55,052 nt of DNA, taken from Lachnospiraceae bacterium. Lineage in GTDB: Bacteria > Bacillota > Clostridia > Lachnospirales > Lachnospiraceae. The stretch covers positions 1 to 55,052 of the forward strand of contig JAGAYR010000047.1 of NCBI GenBank assembly GCA_017940415.1, in the 5' to 3' direction. Positions within the stretch are counted from its first letter, which is position 1. The number at the start of each line of letters is the position of its first letter. Shown here piece by piece: positions 16,985 through 25,844 of the stretch. Under the pieces are notes generated by a model. It saw only the letters and a program-made list of their open reading frames with translations. It was not told where the DNA came from and searched no databases. The position numbers were made by a program, and so were the translations under genes.

Positions 16985-18193
16985 TCAGTTTTCAATTATG
17001 ACAATATCTTTAAGGATGTAGTGAAACGTCGGTGCCGAAGCCTCTCTGTTTTCTATATATTCGACTCTGAGGCTGATGGTATCGGAAGAATTTTCCGGAT
17101 CATACCCATAGTATTCTCCGGAAAAAACGTGGACATTTCCGTTTATAAAGCCTTCTATTGTACGGTCTATAAGCTCCTGTCCGCCTGCAGGGGCAATGGC
17201 GGGATTCAGTTCAAGCATCTCGACCCAGCCTTTTTCAAAACCTGCTCCTATATCATTACCGTTTACATGGCCCTTGACCACGTCTTCTATTTTACGATCA
17301 TTCATGACCGCTCTGACCGCATCACTTACATAAGGTGTCCAATTGATCCTTGTTCCTATAAGGGATGTGGTGGGAGCAACATCAATCATATCCTGATTGT
17401 ATCCCACGTGGAAAACAGGATGGTCTGCGTGGCAGTTTTCACACATCACAGCGGGGCCTATGGTATCGGAATGCTGGGAAATTATGATGCAGCCTTCCTT
17501 GATGAGCTGGCCGGCGATTTCTTTTTCCCTCATATATCCGGTCCAGGTATAGGTGTATTTAACCCTCATGATCGCTGTGGGGCATGTTTGTCTCGCGCCC
17601 AGGATAAATGCTGTAAATCCCGATATAACTTCGGGATAAGGATAAGCAGCAACATATCCTATGTATGCCTCATCCGCTGATATCTGACCGGCTTCAATGA
17701 GTTCGGAAAGTTTCATTCCCGCGATCATTCCGGCAATATACCTGCCCTCATATATCTCTCCCATGAATGTATGGTAGTTGGATAAAACAGGGTCGGTGTT
17801 GGCATTATCGCCGGTTGCCTGGCAGAACTCCACATTCGGGTGTTGAACGGCAACATATTTAACCTTATCCGCGTATCCGTAGGAATTGGTAAATATGATG
17901 TCACATCCGCTTCCGATAAGTTCCAGCAGAACTTTTTCCACATCATCATAAGGAACATTACATCTTGTGATGACTGAAACCCTGTCTCCGTACTCGGGAA
18001 CAACGGACTCGACAGCCCTCATGAAATTTCTGCTGTATGGAGTACTCTCATCTCCGTCCAAAATAAGACCGATAGTTATTTCCTTCTCATCAGTCTGAAA
18101 ATACGCCTGAAGATAATGATAGGAATAAAAACCGAGGATGCACAAAAAGGCTGCGATGATTACCCATATTAAGTTTTTCTTCTCAGCCCTCAC
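16985..18193 (-). CDS. membrane-anchored BMP/PnrA-type substrate-binding protein
   Basis: 402 aa. An N-terminal membrane helix (LIWVIIAAFLCILGFYSYHY) without a lipobox is followed by a periplasmic-binding-protein fold of the Bmp/Med/PnrA family: ITIGLILDGDEST, GCDIIFTNSYGYADK, YEGRYIAGMIAGM, IGYVAAYPYPEVISGF and HVGYNQDM. Members bind purine nucleosides or similar ligands, usually for an ABC importer, but no ATPase or permease is nearby. Its GTG start overlaps the end of the propeller/HD-GYP gene by 11 bases with AGGA upstream, so the two are made together. A role as ligand sensor for that protein is inference. Confidence 0.85.
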   Translation of the reverse strand: MRAEKKNLIWVIIAAFLCILGFYSYHYLQAYFQTDEKEITIGLILDGDESTPYSRNFMRAVESVVPEYGDRVSVITRCNVPYDDVEKVLLELIGSGCDIIFTNSYGYADKVKYVAVQHPNVEFCQATGDNANTDPVLSNYHTFMGEIYEGRYIAGMIAGMKLSELIEAGQISADEAYIGYVAAYPYPEVISGFTAFILGARQTCPTAIMRVKYTYTWTGYMREKEIAGQLIKEGCIIISQHSDTIGPAVMCENCHADHPVFHVGYNQDMIDVAPTTSLIGTRINWTPYVSDAVRAVMNDRKIEDVVKGHVNGNDIGAGFEKGWVEMLELNPAIAPAGGQELIDRTIEGFINGNVHVFSGEYYGYDPENSSDTISLRVEYIENREASAPTFHYILKDIVIIEN

Positions 18194-21100
18194 TTATCTT
18201 GTCCTCCGATAAATCAGAATAAAGTGAAGCAGTATCTATGTCTCCTTTTTCAATAAGCTCAAGGAACATATCCAAAAGCTCCGGATCAAACTGCGTTCCG
18301 CGACCGCTACGAAGTTCACTGAGCACTTTTTCAAAAGGCATGCGCTTTCTGTAAACACGGTTTGCGGTCATTGCATCGAATGCATCCGCAATTGCTATGA
18401 TCCTTCCGTACAAAGGAATCTCGATTCCCTTAAGGCCTTCGGGATAGCCGCTCCCATCATAGCGTTCATGATGGTATAAAGCACCCTCTGCCGCATGTTC
18501 CACAAGAGTGAAGTCTTTGAGGATCTCGGCGCCGAGAGTAACATGCTTTTTCATGGTCTCATACTCTTCCTGAGTCAGTCTATCCGGCTTGTTGAGTATC
18601 GCATCCGGAATACCGATCTTGCCCAGATCATGCAAAAGAGCAGCTTTCCTGAGATTGTCCAGCTCTTTGTCAGAAAAGCCGTATTTTCTTGCGATCTTAA
18701 CCGAATATTCGGAAACCCTCTGGGAATGACGGCTGGTAAGGGCATCCTTGGCATCTACGGTTCTTGCAATAGCCATAATGGTTTCGTTGCCCATGGATAC
18801 CTGCTTGAGAGCAAGGGAAAGTCTTTCCTGCTGAATCGCCATGGTTTTGGCGGTACGGTATCTGGTTCCGAACCATGTTGCCCATCCTACGAACAAGCCT
18901 CCGACAAGAAGCATGTAGAGCATGAACCAGTTATTGTCGTAGATAGAGTTTTCTTTGATAAATCCGTAGGTGCTCTCTTCAAGAACACTGCCGGTTTCTT
19001 CATCGATTATCGCAATATGAAAAGTATACTTTCCTGCGGGAAGGTTCGTATATACTGCGCTTGTAATCTCGCTCTGAGGCACGGTTTTATATTCGGATTC
19101 CACACCCTCCAGATAATACGATACCTTGGGATCTTCCAAAGAATAGTTTATGATCTCGGGAACAAATTCAACGGTATTTACTTCTCTTCCGATGGTAAGA
19201 GAATTGCCTCTTTCGATGGTAACGGGAACTCCGTCAATAACTATCTCTGATACCATTATCCTGTAGGCCTGTCTCTCATTCCTGTAATTATCCAGACTAA
19301 AAGTAACCACTCCGCGGTCAGTGGAAAGATATAAATCATCATATCTGGAATGTTCGTTCCAGGAATTGGCGGTCAGTGAACACTGAAGACCGAGTCTGGA
19401 ATTAAGGAGGAGCGGTTCCATGGGCCAATCGTTCAAAAGCGCATCCTTACTGACAACGTAAATACCCGCGCTACCAAGAACAAAAGCTTCTCCGTCATCA
19501 TCAAGAACTATGTCGTAGTTATTGGAATAAGGGAAATTCTTTACAGACCTTATTTTTCCGTCTTTCATGATACAGATGCTGTTACTCGTTATAACAAACA
19601 TGGCATCTGATTCTTTGTTATATACCATCTTAAGTATTACTTCGGATCCAAGCCCATCATCCGTGGTCAGATGTCCGGATATCATACTGTTGGAATATAC
19701 CACGATTCCGTTTCCGTCGGTTCCCAGATAAAGAGTTCCGTCAGGAGTCTGGCACATGGAAAGAATCTGGGATGATCCCAGTTCACTTCCGTAAGGAATT
19801 GTTTTAACCACTCTGTATCCGCGAATGAAGGATAATCCTGTATCAGCACTTACGGCAAGCGATCCGTCCGAAAGCTCGATACATCCTCTTACTCTTCTGC
19901 CGATACCCATCTTCTCGGTATCGAATTCAAGAACGTTACCGCCGGGAAGAAGACAGAAAATGCCTCTTCCGTAGGTGCATATCCAAAGATTACCAATTGA
20001 ATCCTTGGTAAGACATCTGATACGAATGCCTTCAAACATCCGGGTCAGATCATTATCAAGAACGACACCCGGATACAGATCAATCGCGGAGAGGCCGTTA
20101 TCAGCACCGACATATAAAATACCGTCCATAAGCGCGGTACTGTTTACTACTGCCGAATCCAGTCCGTAAGTAACATACAGATTTGAAAAGCAGGACTCCG
20201 AAAGCTGAAGCAATCCGTGTCTGGTTGATGCAAACCAATAATTGCCCTGATAATCCACTGTCATATTGACTACGGAGGAATTGAAGTCTCCGGTAGATAC
20301 TCTGGTATATGTAGGTCCTTCTATGATACCGATGCCGTTATCGGCAAGAACCCAGACCCTGTCATCTTCAAAATAGACCTTGTTTATCTCGGAAGCACCG
20401 TCACATTTGATTGTATGCTGAAGGATCGCATCTCCGTCATTCAGGCGGTAAACAAGTATCCTTCCGTCGGATGTGGCTGCATACAAAAGATCCTCGGCAC
20501 TGAACTGGCATGAAGAAAATCTGATATCCGAATATTGGGGCTTTATTTCATAACTTAATTTCTTATCTTCAAGAATGTATAGTCTTCCCTCTGCGGTTAC
20601 AGTAGCAATATGACCCGTTCTGTCAGAAGATAAACTCTGCGCATATCGGATTTCCGGAATCTCAGCGGTAACCATAATACCGTCTTTGAGACAGAGCACT
20701 GCCATTTCATCGGATGTTCCGACATAATAATCTCCGGATGAACTCTGAACTATACTTCTTACGGAATCCGAGGGGAGTCCTTTATTTGTATCAAATACAT
20801 TAATCTGTCTTCCATCGATAGCTACAACAATTCCGCTGTCATTGGTTCCTATCCACAGTCTGCCTTCCTCGTCCACGTATAGGCAGTTTACATTCTTTAC
20901 ACAGTCAAAGTCCTCCATGAATGTAAACGCACTGCCGTTATAGCGGTAAAGGCCGGAATAACTGCCTACCCAGAGAATTCCGTCGTGAGTCTGAGCAATG
21001 TCATTGGCATGACCGCAGGGAAGCCCGTTGTCGGCATTATAGAATCTCTGGACATAGGTATAATCACAGGCTTCAGCCCCGGATTCAAATGAAGGAACAA

Positions 21101-21779
21101 GCGAAGAAACAATAATAGCCCCAATAAGAGTAAGCACTCTCCAAGAGCGTTTGATATCTCTGCCCTGCCTTGCGGATCTGATCATCTTGACGATAAAGTA
21201 CATGAACAAAACCGTGCAGATCTTATCTAGAAAATCCAGATACAGCTCTCCCACCGTTGACGCAATAAGCCACGGAGTACCTTTTTCTTTTAAGAAATTG
21301 ATAACTCCGTCACCCCAGACATTTCCGGTGTAACCGTCATAGAAAAACAGATTGAGAATGGTGGATATAATAACGGAGCCAAAAGTGACTTCACCGGCAA
21401 CAGTGGTGGCTCCGAAAAAAGAATCAAAATACTTGTTGCGGGCAGCAAGGCCGAAAGATACGCCTATAAAGATGCTTGTAACGGAATATGCGATGGAATT
21501 GGAATCCCAGAAATAATAGATAATGTTTGTAGTACAGCCCACGATAGCACCGCTTATGGGGCCGAAAACATAGGCTGCGAAAATAGTCCCGAGGGAATCA
21601 AGCCATAGGGGAAGTTCATTGGTAACTGCGCTGTGTTTTCCGACAAAATTGACCAAAACACAACAAAAAACAATTGCCATAATAACAATCGGGCTGTTTC
21701 TTAAATTGTTATTTTTCGGATTTTTACCCATCCTATAAATTTTAGTATATATAGAGGTAATTATCAAATTATCGGGCAA
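18183..21779 (-). CDS. ECF-S-like membrane / beta-propeller / Y_Y_Y / HD-GYP signalling protein
   Basis: Up to 1198 aa. Residues 30-235 are a multi-helix membrane region resembling ECF transporter S components (LPLWLDSLGTIFAAYVFGPI, GAIVGCTTNIIYYF). Residues 240-840 hold repeated propeller blades of the two-component-regulator type (DGILWVGSYSGLYRY, DGTLYLGTDGNGIVVY, QGNYWFASTRHGLLQL). A Y_Y_Y domain follows (SYYLEGVESEYKTVP), then a membrane helix near 955-975 and an HD-GYP domain with HDLGKIGIPD (His1050-Asp1051) and DGSGYPEGLKG (GYP 1111-1113), both intact. HD-GYP enzymes hydrolyse cyclic di-GMP. The layout is that of a Bacteroides hybrid sensor with the kinase replaced. Met17 (21729-21731) is an alternative start next to a promoter. 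Confidence 0.88.
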   Translation of the reverse strand: MPDNLIITSIYTKIYRMGKNPKNNNLRNSPIVIMAIVFCCVLVNFVGKHSAVTNELPLWLDSLGTIFAAYVFGPISGAIVGCTTNIIYYFWDSNSIAYSVTSIFIGVSFGLAARNKYFDSFFGATTVAGEVTFGSVIISTILNLFFYDGYTGNVWGDGVINFLKEKGTPWLIASTVGELYLDFLDKICTVLFMYFIVKMIRSARQGRDIKRSWRVLTLIGAIIVSSLVPSFESGAEACDYTYVQRFYNADNGLPCGHANDIAQTHDGILWVGSYSGLYRYNGSAFTFMEDFDCVKNVNCLYVDEEGRLWIGTNDSGIVVAIDGRQINVFDTNKGLPSDSVRSIVQSSSGDYYVGTSDEMAVLCLKDGIMVTAEIPEIRYAQSLSSDRTGHIATVTAEGRLYILEDKKLSYEIKPQYSDIRFSSCQFSAEDLLYAATSDGRILVYRLNDGDAILQHTIKCDGASEINKVYFEDDRVWVLADNGIGIIEGPTYTRVSTGDFNSSVVNMTVDYQGNYWFASTRHGLLQLSESCFSNLYVTYGLDSAVVNSTALMDGILYVGADNGLSAIDLYPGVVLDNDLTRMFEGIRIRCLTKDSIGNLWICTYGRGIFCLLPGGNVLEFDTEKMGIGRRVRGCIELSDGSLAVSADTGLSFIRGYRVVKTIPYGSELGSSQILSMCQTPDGTLYLGTDGNGIVVYSNSMISGHLTTDDGLGSEVILKMVYNKESDAMFVITSNSICIMKDGKIRSVKNFPYSNNYDIVLDDDGEAFVLGSAGIYVVSKDALLNDWPMEPLLLNSRLGLQCSLTANSWNEHSRYDDLYLSTDRGVVTFSLDNYRNERQAYRIMVSEIVIDGVPVTIERGNSLTIGREVNTVEFVPEIINYSLEDPKVSYYLEGVESEYKTVPQSEITSAVYTNLPAGKYTFHIAIIDEETGSVLEESTYGFIKENSIYDNNWFMLYMLLVGGLFVGWATWFGTRYRTAKTMAIQQERLSLALKQVSMGNETIMAIARTVDAKDALTSRHSQRVSEYSVKIARKYGFSDKELDNLRKAALLHDLGKIGIPDAILNKPDRLTQEEYETMKKHVTLGAEILKDFTLVEHAAEGALYHHERYDGSGYPEGLKGIEIPLYGRIIAIADAFDAMTANRVYRKRMPFEKVLSELRSGRGTQFDPELLDMFLELIEKGDIDTASLYSDLSEDKISEG
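21739..21767 (-). promoter_or_regulatory. candidate promoter for the propeller/HD-GYP gene
   Basis: On the minus strand TTGATA (21762-21767), 17 bases, TAAAAT (21739-21744). The predicted transcript start falls at or just before ATG 21729-21731, so the message would be nearly leaderless unless a downstream start is used. Confidence 0.5.
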
Positions 21780-21807
21780 AAAAGCCCGGGCAGTTACCTG
21801 CCCGGGC
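21778..21807 (-). terminator. terminator after the flotillin gene
   Basis: A 10-bp GC stem (GCCCGGGCAG, 21784-21793 with 21798-21807) and a 4-base loop, followed on the minus strand by TTTTTT. Confidence 0.92.
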
Positions 21808-21820
21808 CGTATACTGAAAT

Positions 21821-23335
21821 TTACTCTTCGGAGGAGTTATTTACAGCTTTTGCGGTCTCTTTAACGATCTCAGCATCAAGGCCGGTGACATTGATGTTCT
21901 TGGTAACCTTAGCATCATAGGTATTAGCCTTCATGACCTCGGTAAGATCGAAACCTGTGGTTTCCTTAACGGACTGAATAACCTTGGCCATAACTGCGGG
22001 AGCATATCCGCCGACGCTTGCAACACCTGACTCACCACTGCCGGAATCGATAACGGTAACCTTGTCGATGGAAGCGATGGGAGCTGCAACCTCTCTTGCG
22101 ATTGCAGGAAGCTGTTTGATGATCATTTCGGTGATAGCGGCATTGTTATACTTAGCGTATGCTTCTGCCTTCTTCTCCATTGCCTCAGCTTCTGCAAGAC
22201 CCTTTGCCTGGATAGCTTCAGCCTCTGCACGACCTACTGCTGCAATACCGGCTGCTTCCTTCTCCTTAGCATAAACTGCTGCGTCTGCCTGAGCCTTAAC
22301 AGCCTCAGCTGCTTTCTCCTGCTCGTACTTCTTAGCATCTGCTTCACGCTGTCTCTCGATAAGAGCAGCATCTGCTTCCTGCTGACGACGATATTTCTCT
22401 GCATCTGCTTTCTTTCTGACTTCAGCATTGAGTACCTGCTCTTTAACGTCAGCTTCACGCTGCTTGAGTTCGGTCTCTCTCTCCTGACGTGCGATGTCTG
22501 CATTTGCTCTGGTGACCTCGATGGTCTTTCTCTGTTCCTCTTGCTGAATCTCGTATGCAGCGTCTGCGACTGCCTGCTTGGTATCAGCTTCCTGCTTCAG
22601 TTCGGACTGCTTGATAGCAAGTTCGTTCTGCTTGGTAGCGATCTCGGTCTGAGCCTTTACCTGCTCTTCGTTTGCAGCCTTGTCAGCCTGCGCCTGAGCA
22701 ATCTTAATATCTCTTTCGGACTCAGCTCTTGAAATAGCAGCTGCCTTCTGGATACGTACAACGTTATCAACACCGAGGTTTTCAATTACGTGATTGTCAT
22801 CAACGAAATTCTGAACATTGAAGGAGGTGATAACAAGACCCATTGCCTCGAGATCGGGATCAGCGTTCTCTTTTACGAGAACTGCGAACTTCTGACGGTC
22901 GGATACCATCTCTTCGAGATGCATCTTACCAACGATCTCACGGACATTACCTTCGAGAACTTCTCTTGCAACAGCTGCGATATACTCGGGCTTTTTGTTC
23001 AAGAAGTTCTTGGAAGCCTTCTTGATGAGCTCAGGGCTGTGACCGATCTGAACGTTAACGGTAGCATCAACCATGATGTTGATGTAGTCAGCGGTAGGAA
23101 CTGCTGAACTGGTCTTAACGTCGATGGGGATCAACTGGAGTTTCAAGACATCTTTCTTCTCGAAGAAAGGAATCTTGATTCCCGCACGACCAATCAGATA
23201 TCTGGGTTCCTTGTGAAGGCCGGTGATGATGAACGCCTCATCAGTCGATGCCTTTACATATCCGGTGACAAATATGATGATCAGCAAGATCGCCACAATC
23301 ACCCCGATAACAACAGCAACCATTAATTCATCCAT
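21821..23335 (-). CDS. floT: flotillin-like SPFH protein
   Basis: 504 aa. An N-terminal membrane hairpin or helix (VAVVIGVIVAILLIIIFV) is followed by an SPFH/PHB domain at about 30-210 (EPRYLIGRAGIKIPFF, DATVNVQIG, EVLEGNVREIVGKM). A long Ala/Glu/Lys-rich coiled coil with repeated EA/QA motifs runs about 210-390, and a C-terminal oligomerisation region includes TEMIIKQLPAIAREVAAPI. Flotillins organise membrane domains in bacteria. The start has GAGAGG upstream. It is a single gene, closed by a terminator and preceded by a yybP-ykoY riboswitch, which suggests manganese-dependent expression. That pairing is not the usual one for this riboswitch. Confidence 0.92.
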   Translation of the reverse strand: MDELMVAVVIGVIVAILLIIIFVTGYVKASTDEAFIITGLHKEPRYLIGRAGIKIPFFEKKDVLKLQLIPIDVKTSSAVPTADYINIMVDATVNVQIGHSPELIKKASKNFLNKKPEYIAAVAREVLEGNVREIVGKMHLEEMVSDRQKFAVLVKENADPDLEAMGLVITSFNVQNFVDDNHVIENLGVDNVVRIQKAAAISRAESERDIKIAQAQADKAANEEQVKAQTEIATKQNELAIKQSELKQEADTKQAVADAAYEIQQEEQRKTIEVTRANADIARQERETELKQREADVKEQVLNAEVRKKADAEKYRRQQEADAALIERQREADAKKYEQEKAAEAVKAQADAAVYAKEKEAAGIAAVGRAEAEAIQAKGLAEAEAMEKKAEAYAKYNNAAITEMIIKQLPAIAREVAAPIASIDKVTVIDSGSGESGVASVGGYAPAVMAKVIQSVKETTGFDLTEVMKANTYDAKVTKNINVTGLDAEIVKETAKAVNNSSEE

Positions 23336-23415
23336 AAAAATCCTCTCTTTCTGCCCTACACAGGCACCCGGTTACCGACAACCGATAACCATATTTTCCG
23401 GATGCGGTAAACCTA

Positions 23416-23576
23416 TAAAAAAAGACTTTTACCGCAACCGTTTAGTTACAGTAAAAGTCTTGCCTTCAAACTTGATACGGGCTTACTTCAGTTTCCTAAG
23501 AAACTGCTTAGTGCCGAGTGACGATCTCAAGCCGGTCAGATTAGTTTCCGCCGTTGGGCTACTCCCTTTCACTTGA
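23416..23576 (-). ncRNA. yybP-ykoY (manganese) riboswitch with transcription terminator
   Basis: The minus-strand leader of the flotillin gene. The 5' aptamer strand reads AGTGAAAG then GGAGTAGC (around 23558-23575); the 3' strand reads GGCAAGA then CTTTTACT (around 23450-23465). AGTGAAAG pairs with CTTTTACT to form P1, and GGAGUAGC and GCAAGA are the invariant loop sequences of the yybP-ykoY family; CGTCA in the middle also fits. The 3' P1 strand is also one arm of a terminator hairpin (AAGACTTTTAC with GTAAAAGTCTT, then TTTTTTT). Mn2+ binding would therefore favour P1 and read-through: a typical ON switch. Established: this class senses Mn2+ and usually controls Mn exporters. Confidence 0.88.
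23417..23461 (-). terminator. riboswitch-controlled intrinsic terminator
   Basis: An 11-bp stem (23422-23432 with 23451-23461) with T7 on the minus strand. Its upstream arm overlaps the 3' strand of the aptamer P1 helix, giving mutually exclusive folds. Confidence 0.85.
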
Positions 23577-23580
23577 ATAA

Positions 23581-23609
23581 ATTATATATATTTTGCGTTT
23601 CCGTGTCAA
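23581..23609 (-). promoter_or_regulatory. promoter of the riboswitch-flotillin transcript
   Basis: Minus strand: -35 TTGACA (23604-23609), 17 bases, -10 TATAAT (23581-23586), a perfect sigma-A consensus. The start point would fall about 7 bases downstream, right at the aptamer P1 strand. Confidence 0.9.
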
Positions 23610-23625
23610 GAATAATCGGTTTCTC

Positions 23626-24082
23626 TCACGCGAACATCTGAGGAAGGAAAATCTCGGAATATTTGCTCCAGAATCTCATGTCGTGAATGCCCTCGGATTC
23701 CTCATAAACATGATCGATGCCTGTATCCGTAAGGAACTTGTGGAATGCTCTGTTGGGTTCAAGAAGGAAGTCCTCCGTTCCGCATGCCATAAAGATCTTG
23801 GGTGTCTTCTTTCCTTCCGCTTTAAGTTTCTTTGCCAGAACTTCAGGATTATTGTCACTTTCGTGAAGTTTTTCGGGATCACCGAAGCACTCCCTGTAAT
23901 ATTCGTAATTGGCCACGGGATTGCCTTCACCGGGCTTCATATTTGCTACTTCATTATGGATAAGTGCAGATGATAAAGCTGTACAGATACCGAAAGTTTC
24001 TCTTATCGTTGGGAAGAAACATTTTAAACTCTACTGTTCTTCTCAAACAATTTGAAAAAAATCTGATACTAAGGTCTGCCAT
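23626..24082 (-). pseudogene. esterase (EstA/acetyl-esterase family) pseudogene with internal deletion and frameshift
   Basis: The ATG at 24080-24082 opens with MADLSIRFFSNCLRRTVEF and KMFLPNDKR, the N-terminus of the small Clostridial esterase family. Around 24010 the reading jumps frame into ETFGICTALSSALIHNEVAN, then MKPGEGN, the second half of the family, ending with FLLEPNRAFHKFL, GIHDMRFWSKY and FLPQMFA. These retain the Asp and His region (GTEDF, GIHDMRFW). About 100 residues between the parts, including the nucleophile-elbow Ser, are missing. The remaining 104-aa frame from 23940 is therefore not a working enzyme. Confidence 0.8.
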
Positions 24083-24108
24083 AATAAATCCTCAAATACA
24101 TTTATCTG

Positions 24109-25137
24109 TCAATCTCTGTAGATATCATCTATAACATTTTCTCTGAACATACGGCGTATAGCGTAATATCTGGCTCCGCTCCGCCACCCCTGATCAACGG
24201 ACCCCTCACCGTTAACCACTATCTGTGCACCCGGATACATCTGTCTTAAACGATTATATCCGTCTGCTGAAATATATGTATGTTCCATCCAAAGCCTCTT
24301 TAAATTAGGCAGATCGGTCATATACTGAATACTGCTTACCGAGTTGTAACTGATATTGAGATCTTCCAATTCGGTCAGATTTTCCATAAAAGAAAAATCG
24401 GAAACATTGTTTGCAAATATCTCAAGATATCTGAGTTTCGTACAGTACTGCAGTTCCGAAAGATCTGTAAGATGCCTTAAAATCTCCCCGTCTTTTTCTT
24501 TGACATTATCGACAAGTATAAGAACCTTCAGATCAGGCATGTATTCCAGAAAAGAAAGATCCGATACGTAATTGTGTCCGAGATCAAGTGCCACAAGTTC
24601 GTTACAATACTTCAGATAATAAGCATCATCGTTATTCATGTAGTACTCTTCGGCAGTTGTCTTAAAAGTACTGAAAGCAACCACATCAGTTCTTATTGTC
24701 CAGTATTCAAGCACTATTTCCCACACTATCTTAATATCGGGATGTCTATCCTGAAGCGATGCATATCCGTCATTATCAAGCCCGCAATCTATCATCACAA
24801 GACGGTTTAGATTGGGGAGTGATTCGATTATCGCATCCATGTTCAGGCCGGTTACATCAACATGCGATATATCAACATACTCTGCCTGTGAATAGATATG
24901 ATGCTCTTTTATCCAGTCTGCTGCCTTCTCTTCTTCCGAAATGACCGGTTCAGATTCTATGTCAGAATATACCGTTTCATCCCCGTGGTCATCCACAGAC
25001 AGATTGATCACGGGTTCCGGACTGCCTTCATCATATGAAGATTCTGTAGCGGAAGAAACATTCGAACAACCCATAAGACAAAGAACAGATAAAAGAGATA
25101 TATTTCGTTTTATTTTCCAATGAAGATCATATTTCAT
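24109..25137 (-). CDS. leucine-rich-repeat lipoprotein
   Basis: 342 aa. A lipoprotein signal with lipobox LMGC (Cys24) is followed by an acidic Ser/Glu linker, then leucine-rich repeats: YVDISHVDVTGLNMDAI, LNRLVMIDCGLDNDGY, LVALDLGHNYVSDLSFLEY, LRYLEIFANNVSDFSFMEN, LEDLNISYNSVSSIQYMTD and LKRLWMEHTYISADGYN. It is anchored outside the cell; the LRR face is presumably a protein-binding surface. The ligand is unknown. The ATG overlaps the methyltransferase stop by 4 bases (ATGA), so the two are co-translated, although no shared function is obvious. Confidence 0.85.
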   Translation of the reverse strand: MKYDLHWKIKRNISLLSVLCLMGCSNVSSATESSYDEGSPEPVINLSVDDHGDETVYSDIESEPVISEEEKAADWIKEHHIYSQAEYVDISHVDVTGLNMDAIIESLPNLNRLVMIDCGLDNDGYASLQDRHPDIKIVWEIVLEYWTIRTDVVAFSTFKTTAEEYYMNNDDAYYLKYCNELVALDLGHNYVSDLSFLEYMPDLKVLILVDNVKEKDGEILRHLTDLSELQYCTKLRYLEIFANNVSDFSFMENLTELEDLNISYNSVSSIQYMTDLPNLKRLWMEHTYISADGYNRLRQMYPGAQIVVNGEGSVDQGWRSGARYYAIRRMFRENVIDDIYRD

Positions 25138-25775
25138 TTTCTTATGATCACAACCCGTTCTCTGGTACCTTTATCCGCCTTGTATATAATCTCCGATCCA
25201 CTAAGCAGATTGTTAACAGAATCCCAATCATATGGATGAAACAGCATTCCCTCACGGCCTTCTCCCGTATATTGCATGGTTCCTTCTTCGAGGCAAAAAT
25301 GTGGCGCTGTCATATCATCATCTTCGGGAATATCAAAAGAAAGCCAGATTAAACCGCCCTTTTTTGTTATACGAAAAAGCTCTGACAAAGCAGCTTTGGC
25401 ATCGGATGAAAGCAAGTGATCTATGACAGCATGAGCAACAACTCCGTCAAAAAAATCGTCTTCATACCCTGTATCAAGTATGCTTGCAATCTTTATTTTA
25501 TTCAAATCAATTCCGTACTTTTCCAGTCCGTTTTTTGTTATCGTTACCGCCTTTTCGGAAATGTCAAAGCTGTATGTATCAAAACCATTTGAGGCAAGAG
25601 CCAGAGAATAAGCGCCAAACCCGCATGCAGCATCACAGACAGTGTGGACACCCGATTCCTTGAATAACTCTATTTCTTTACTGTTCAGCTTATAATAACC
25701 CTTAAGAAAGCCATATAGTTCATCACTGTCATCTTCTATCCAGCATTTTTCCCAATAGGAATTGTAATCAAACAT
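25134..25775 (-). CDS. class I SAM-dependent methyltransferase
   Basis: 213 aa, the size of small UbiE/Methyltransf_11-type enzymes. Motif I is VCDAACGFGAYSLALA, motif II an acidic FDTYSFDISEKAV, and motif post-I/IV the DFFDGVVAHAVIDHL stretch; RITKKGGLIWLSFD follows. It methylates an unknown small molecule or macromolecule in the cytoplasm. AAAGGTG precedes the start. It is the first gene of a two-gene unit with the LRR lipoprotein. Confidence 0.87.
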   Translation of the reverse strand: MFDYNSYWEKCWIEDDSDELYGFLKGYYKLNSKEIELFKESGVHTVCDAACGFGAYSLALASNGFDTYSFDISEKAVTITKNGLEKYGIDLNKIKIASILDTGYEDDFFDGVVAHAVIDHLLSSDAKAALSELFRITKKGGLIWLSFDIPEDDDMTAPHFCLEEGTMQYTGEGREGMLFHPYDWDSVNNLLSGSEIIYKADKGTRERVVIIRK

Positions 25776-25844
25776 ACGGACACCTTTTGTAAAAGTATTT
25801 CATTCGAATGATAAAATTATAAGCATTTATCATATCTTTGCATA

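Noticed and set aside
16913-17680. 255-aa plus-strand frame opposite the BMP-type gene
   Set aside because: It lies over a well-supported binding-protein gene, has no ribosome binding site and its residues (many Ile, Cys, His) look like antisense translation.
18495-19250. 251-aa plus-strand frame opposite the HD-GYP region
   Set aside because: Antisense of the intact HD-GYP and Y_Y_Y coding sequence; no motif or start signal.
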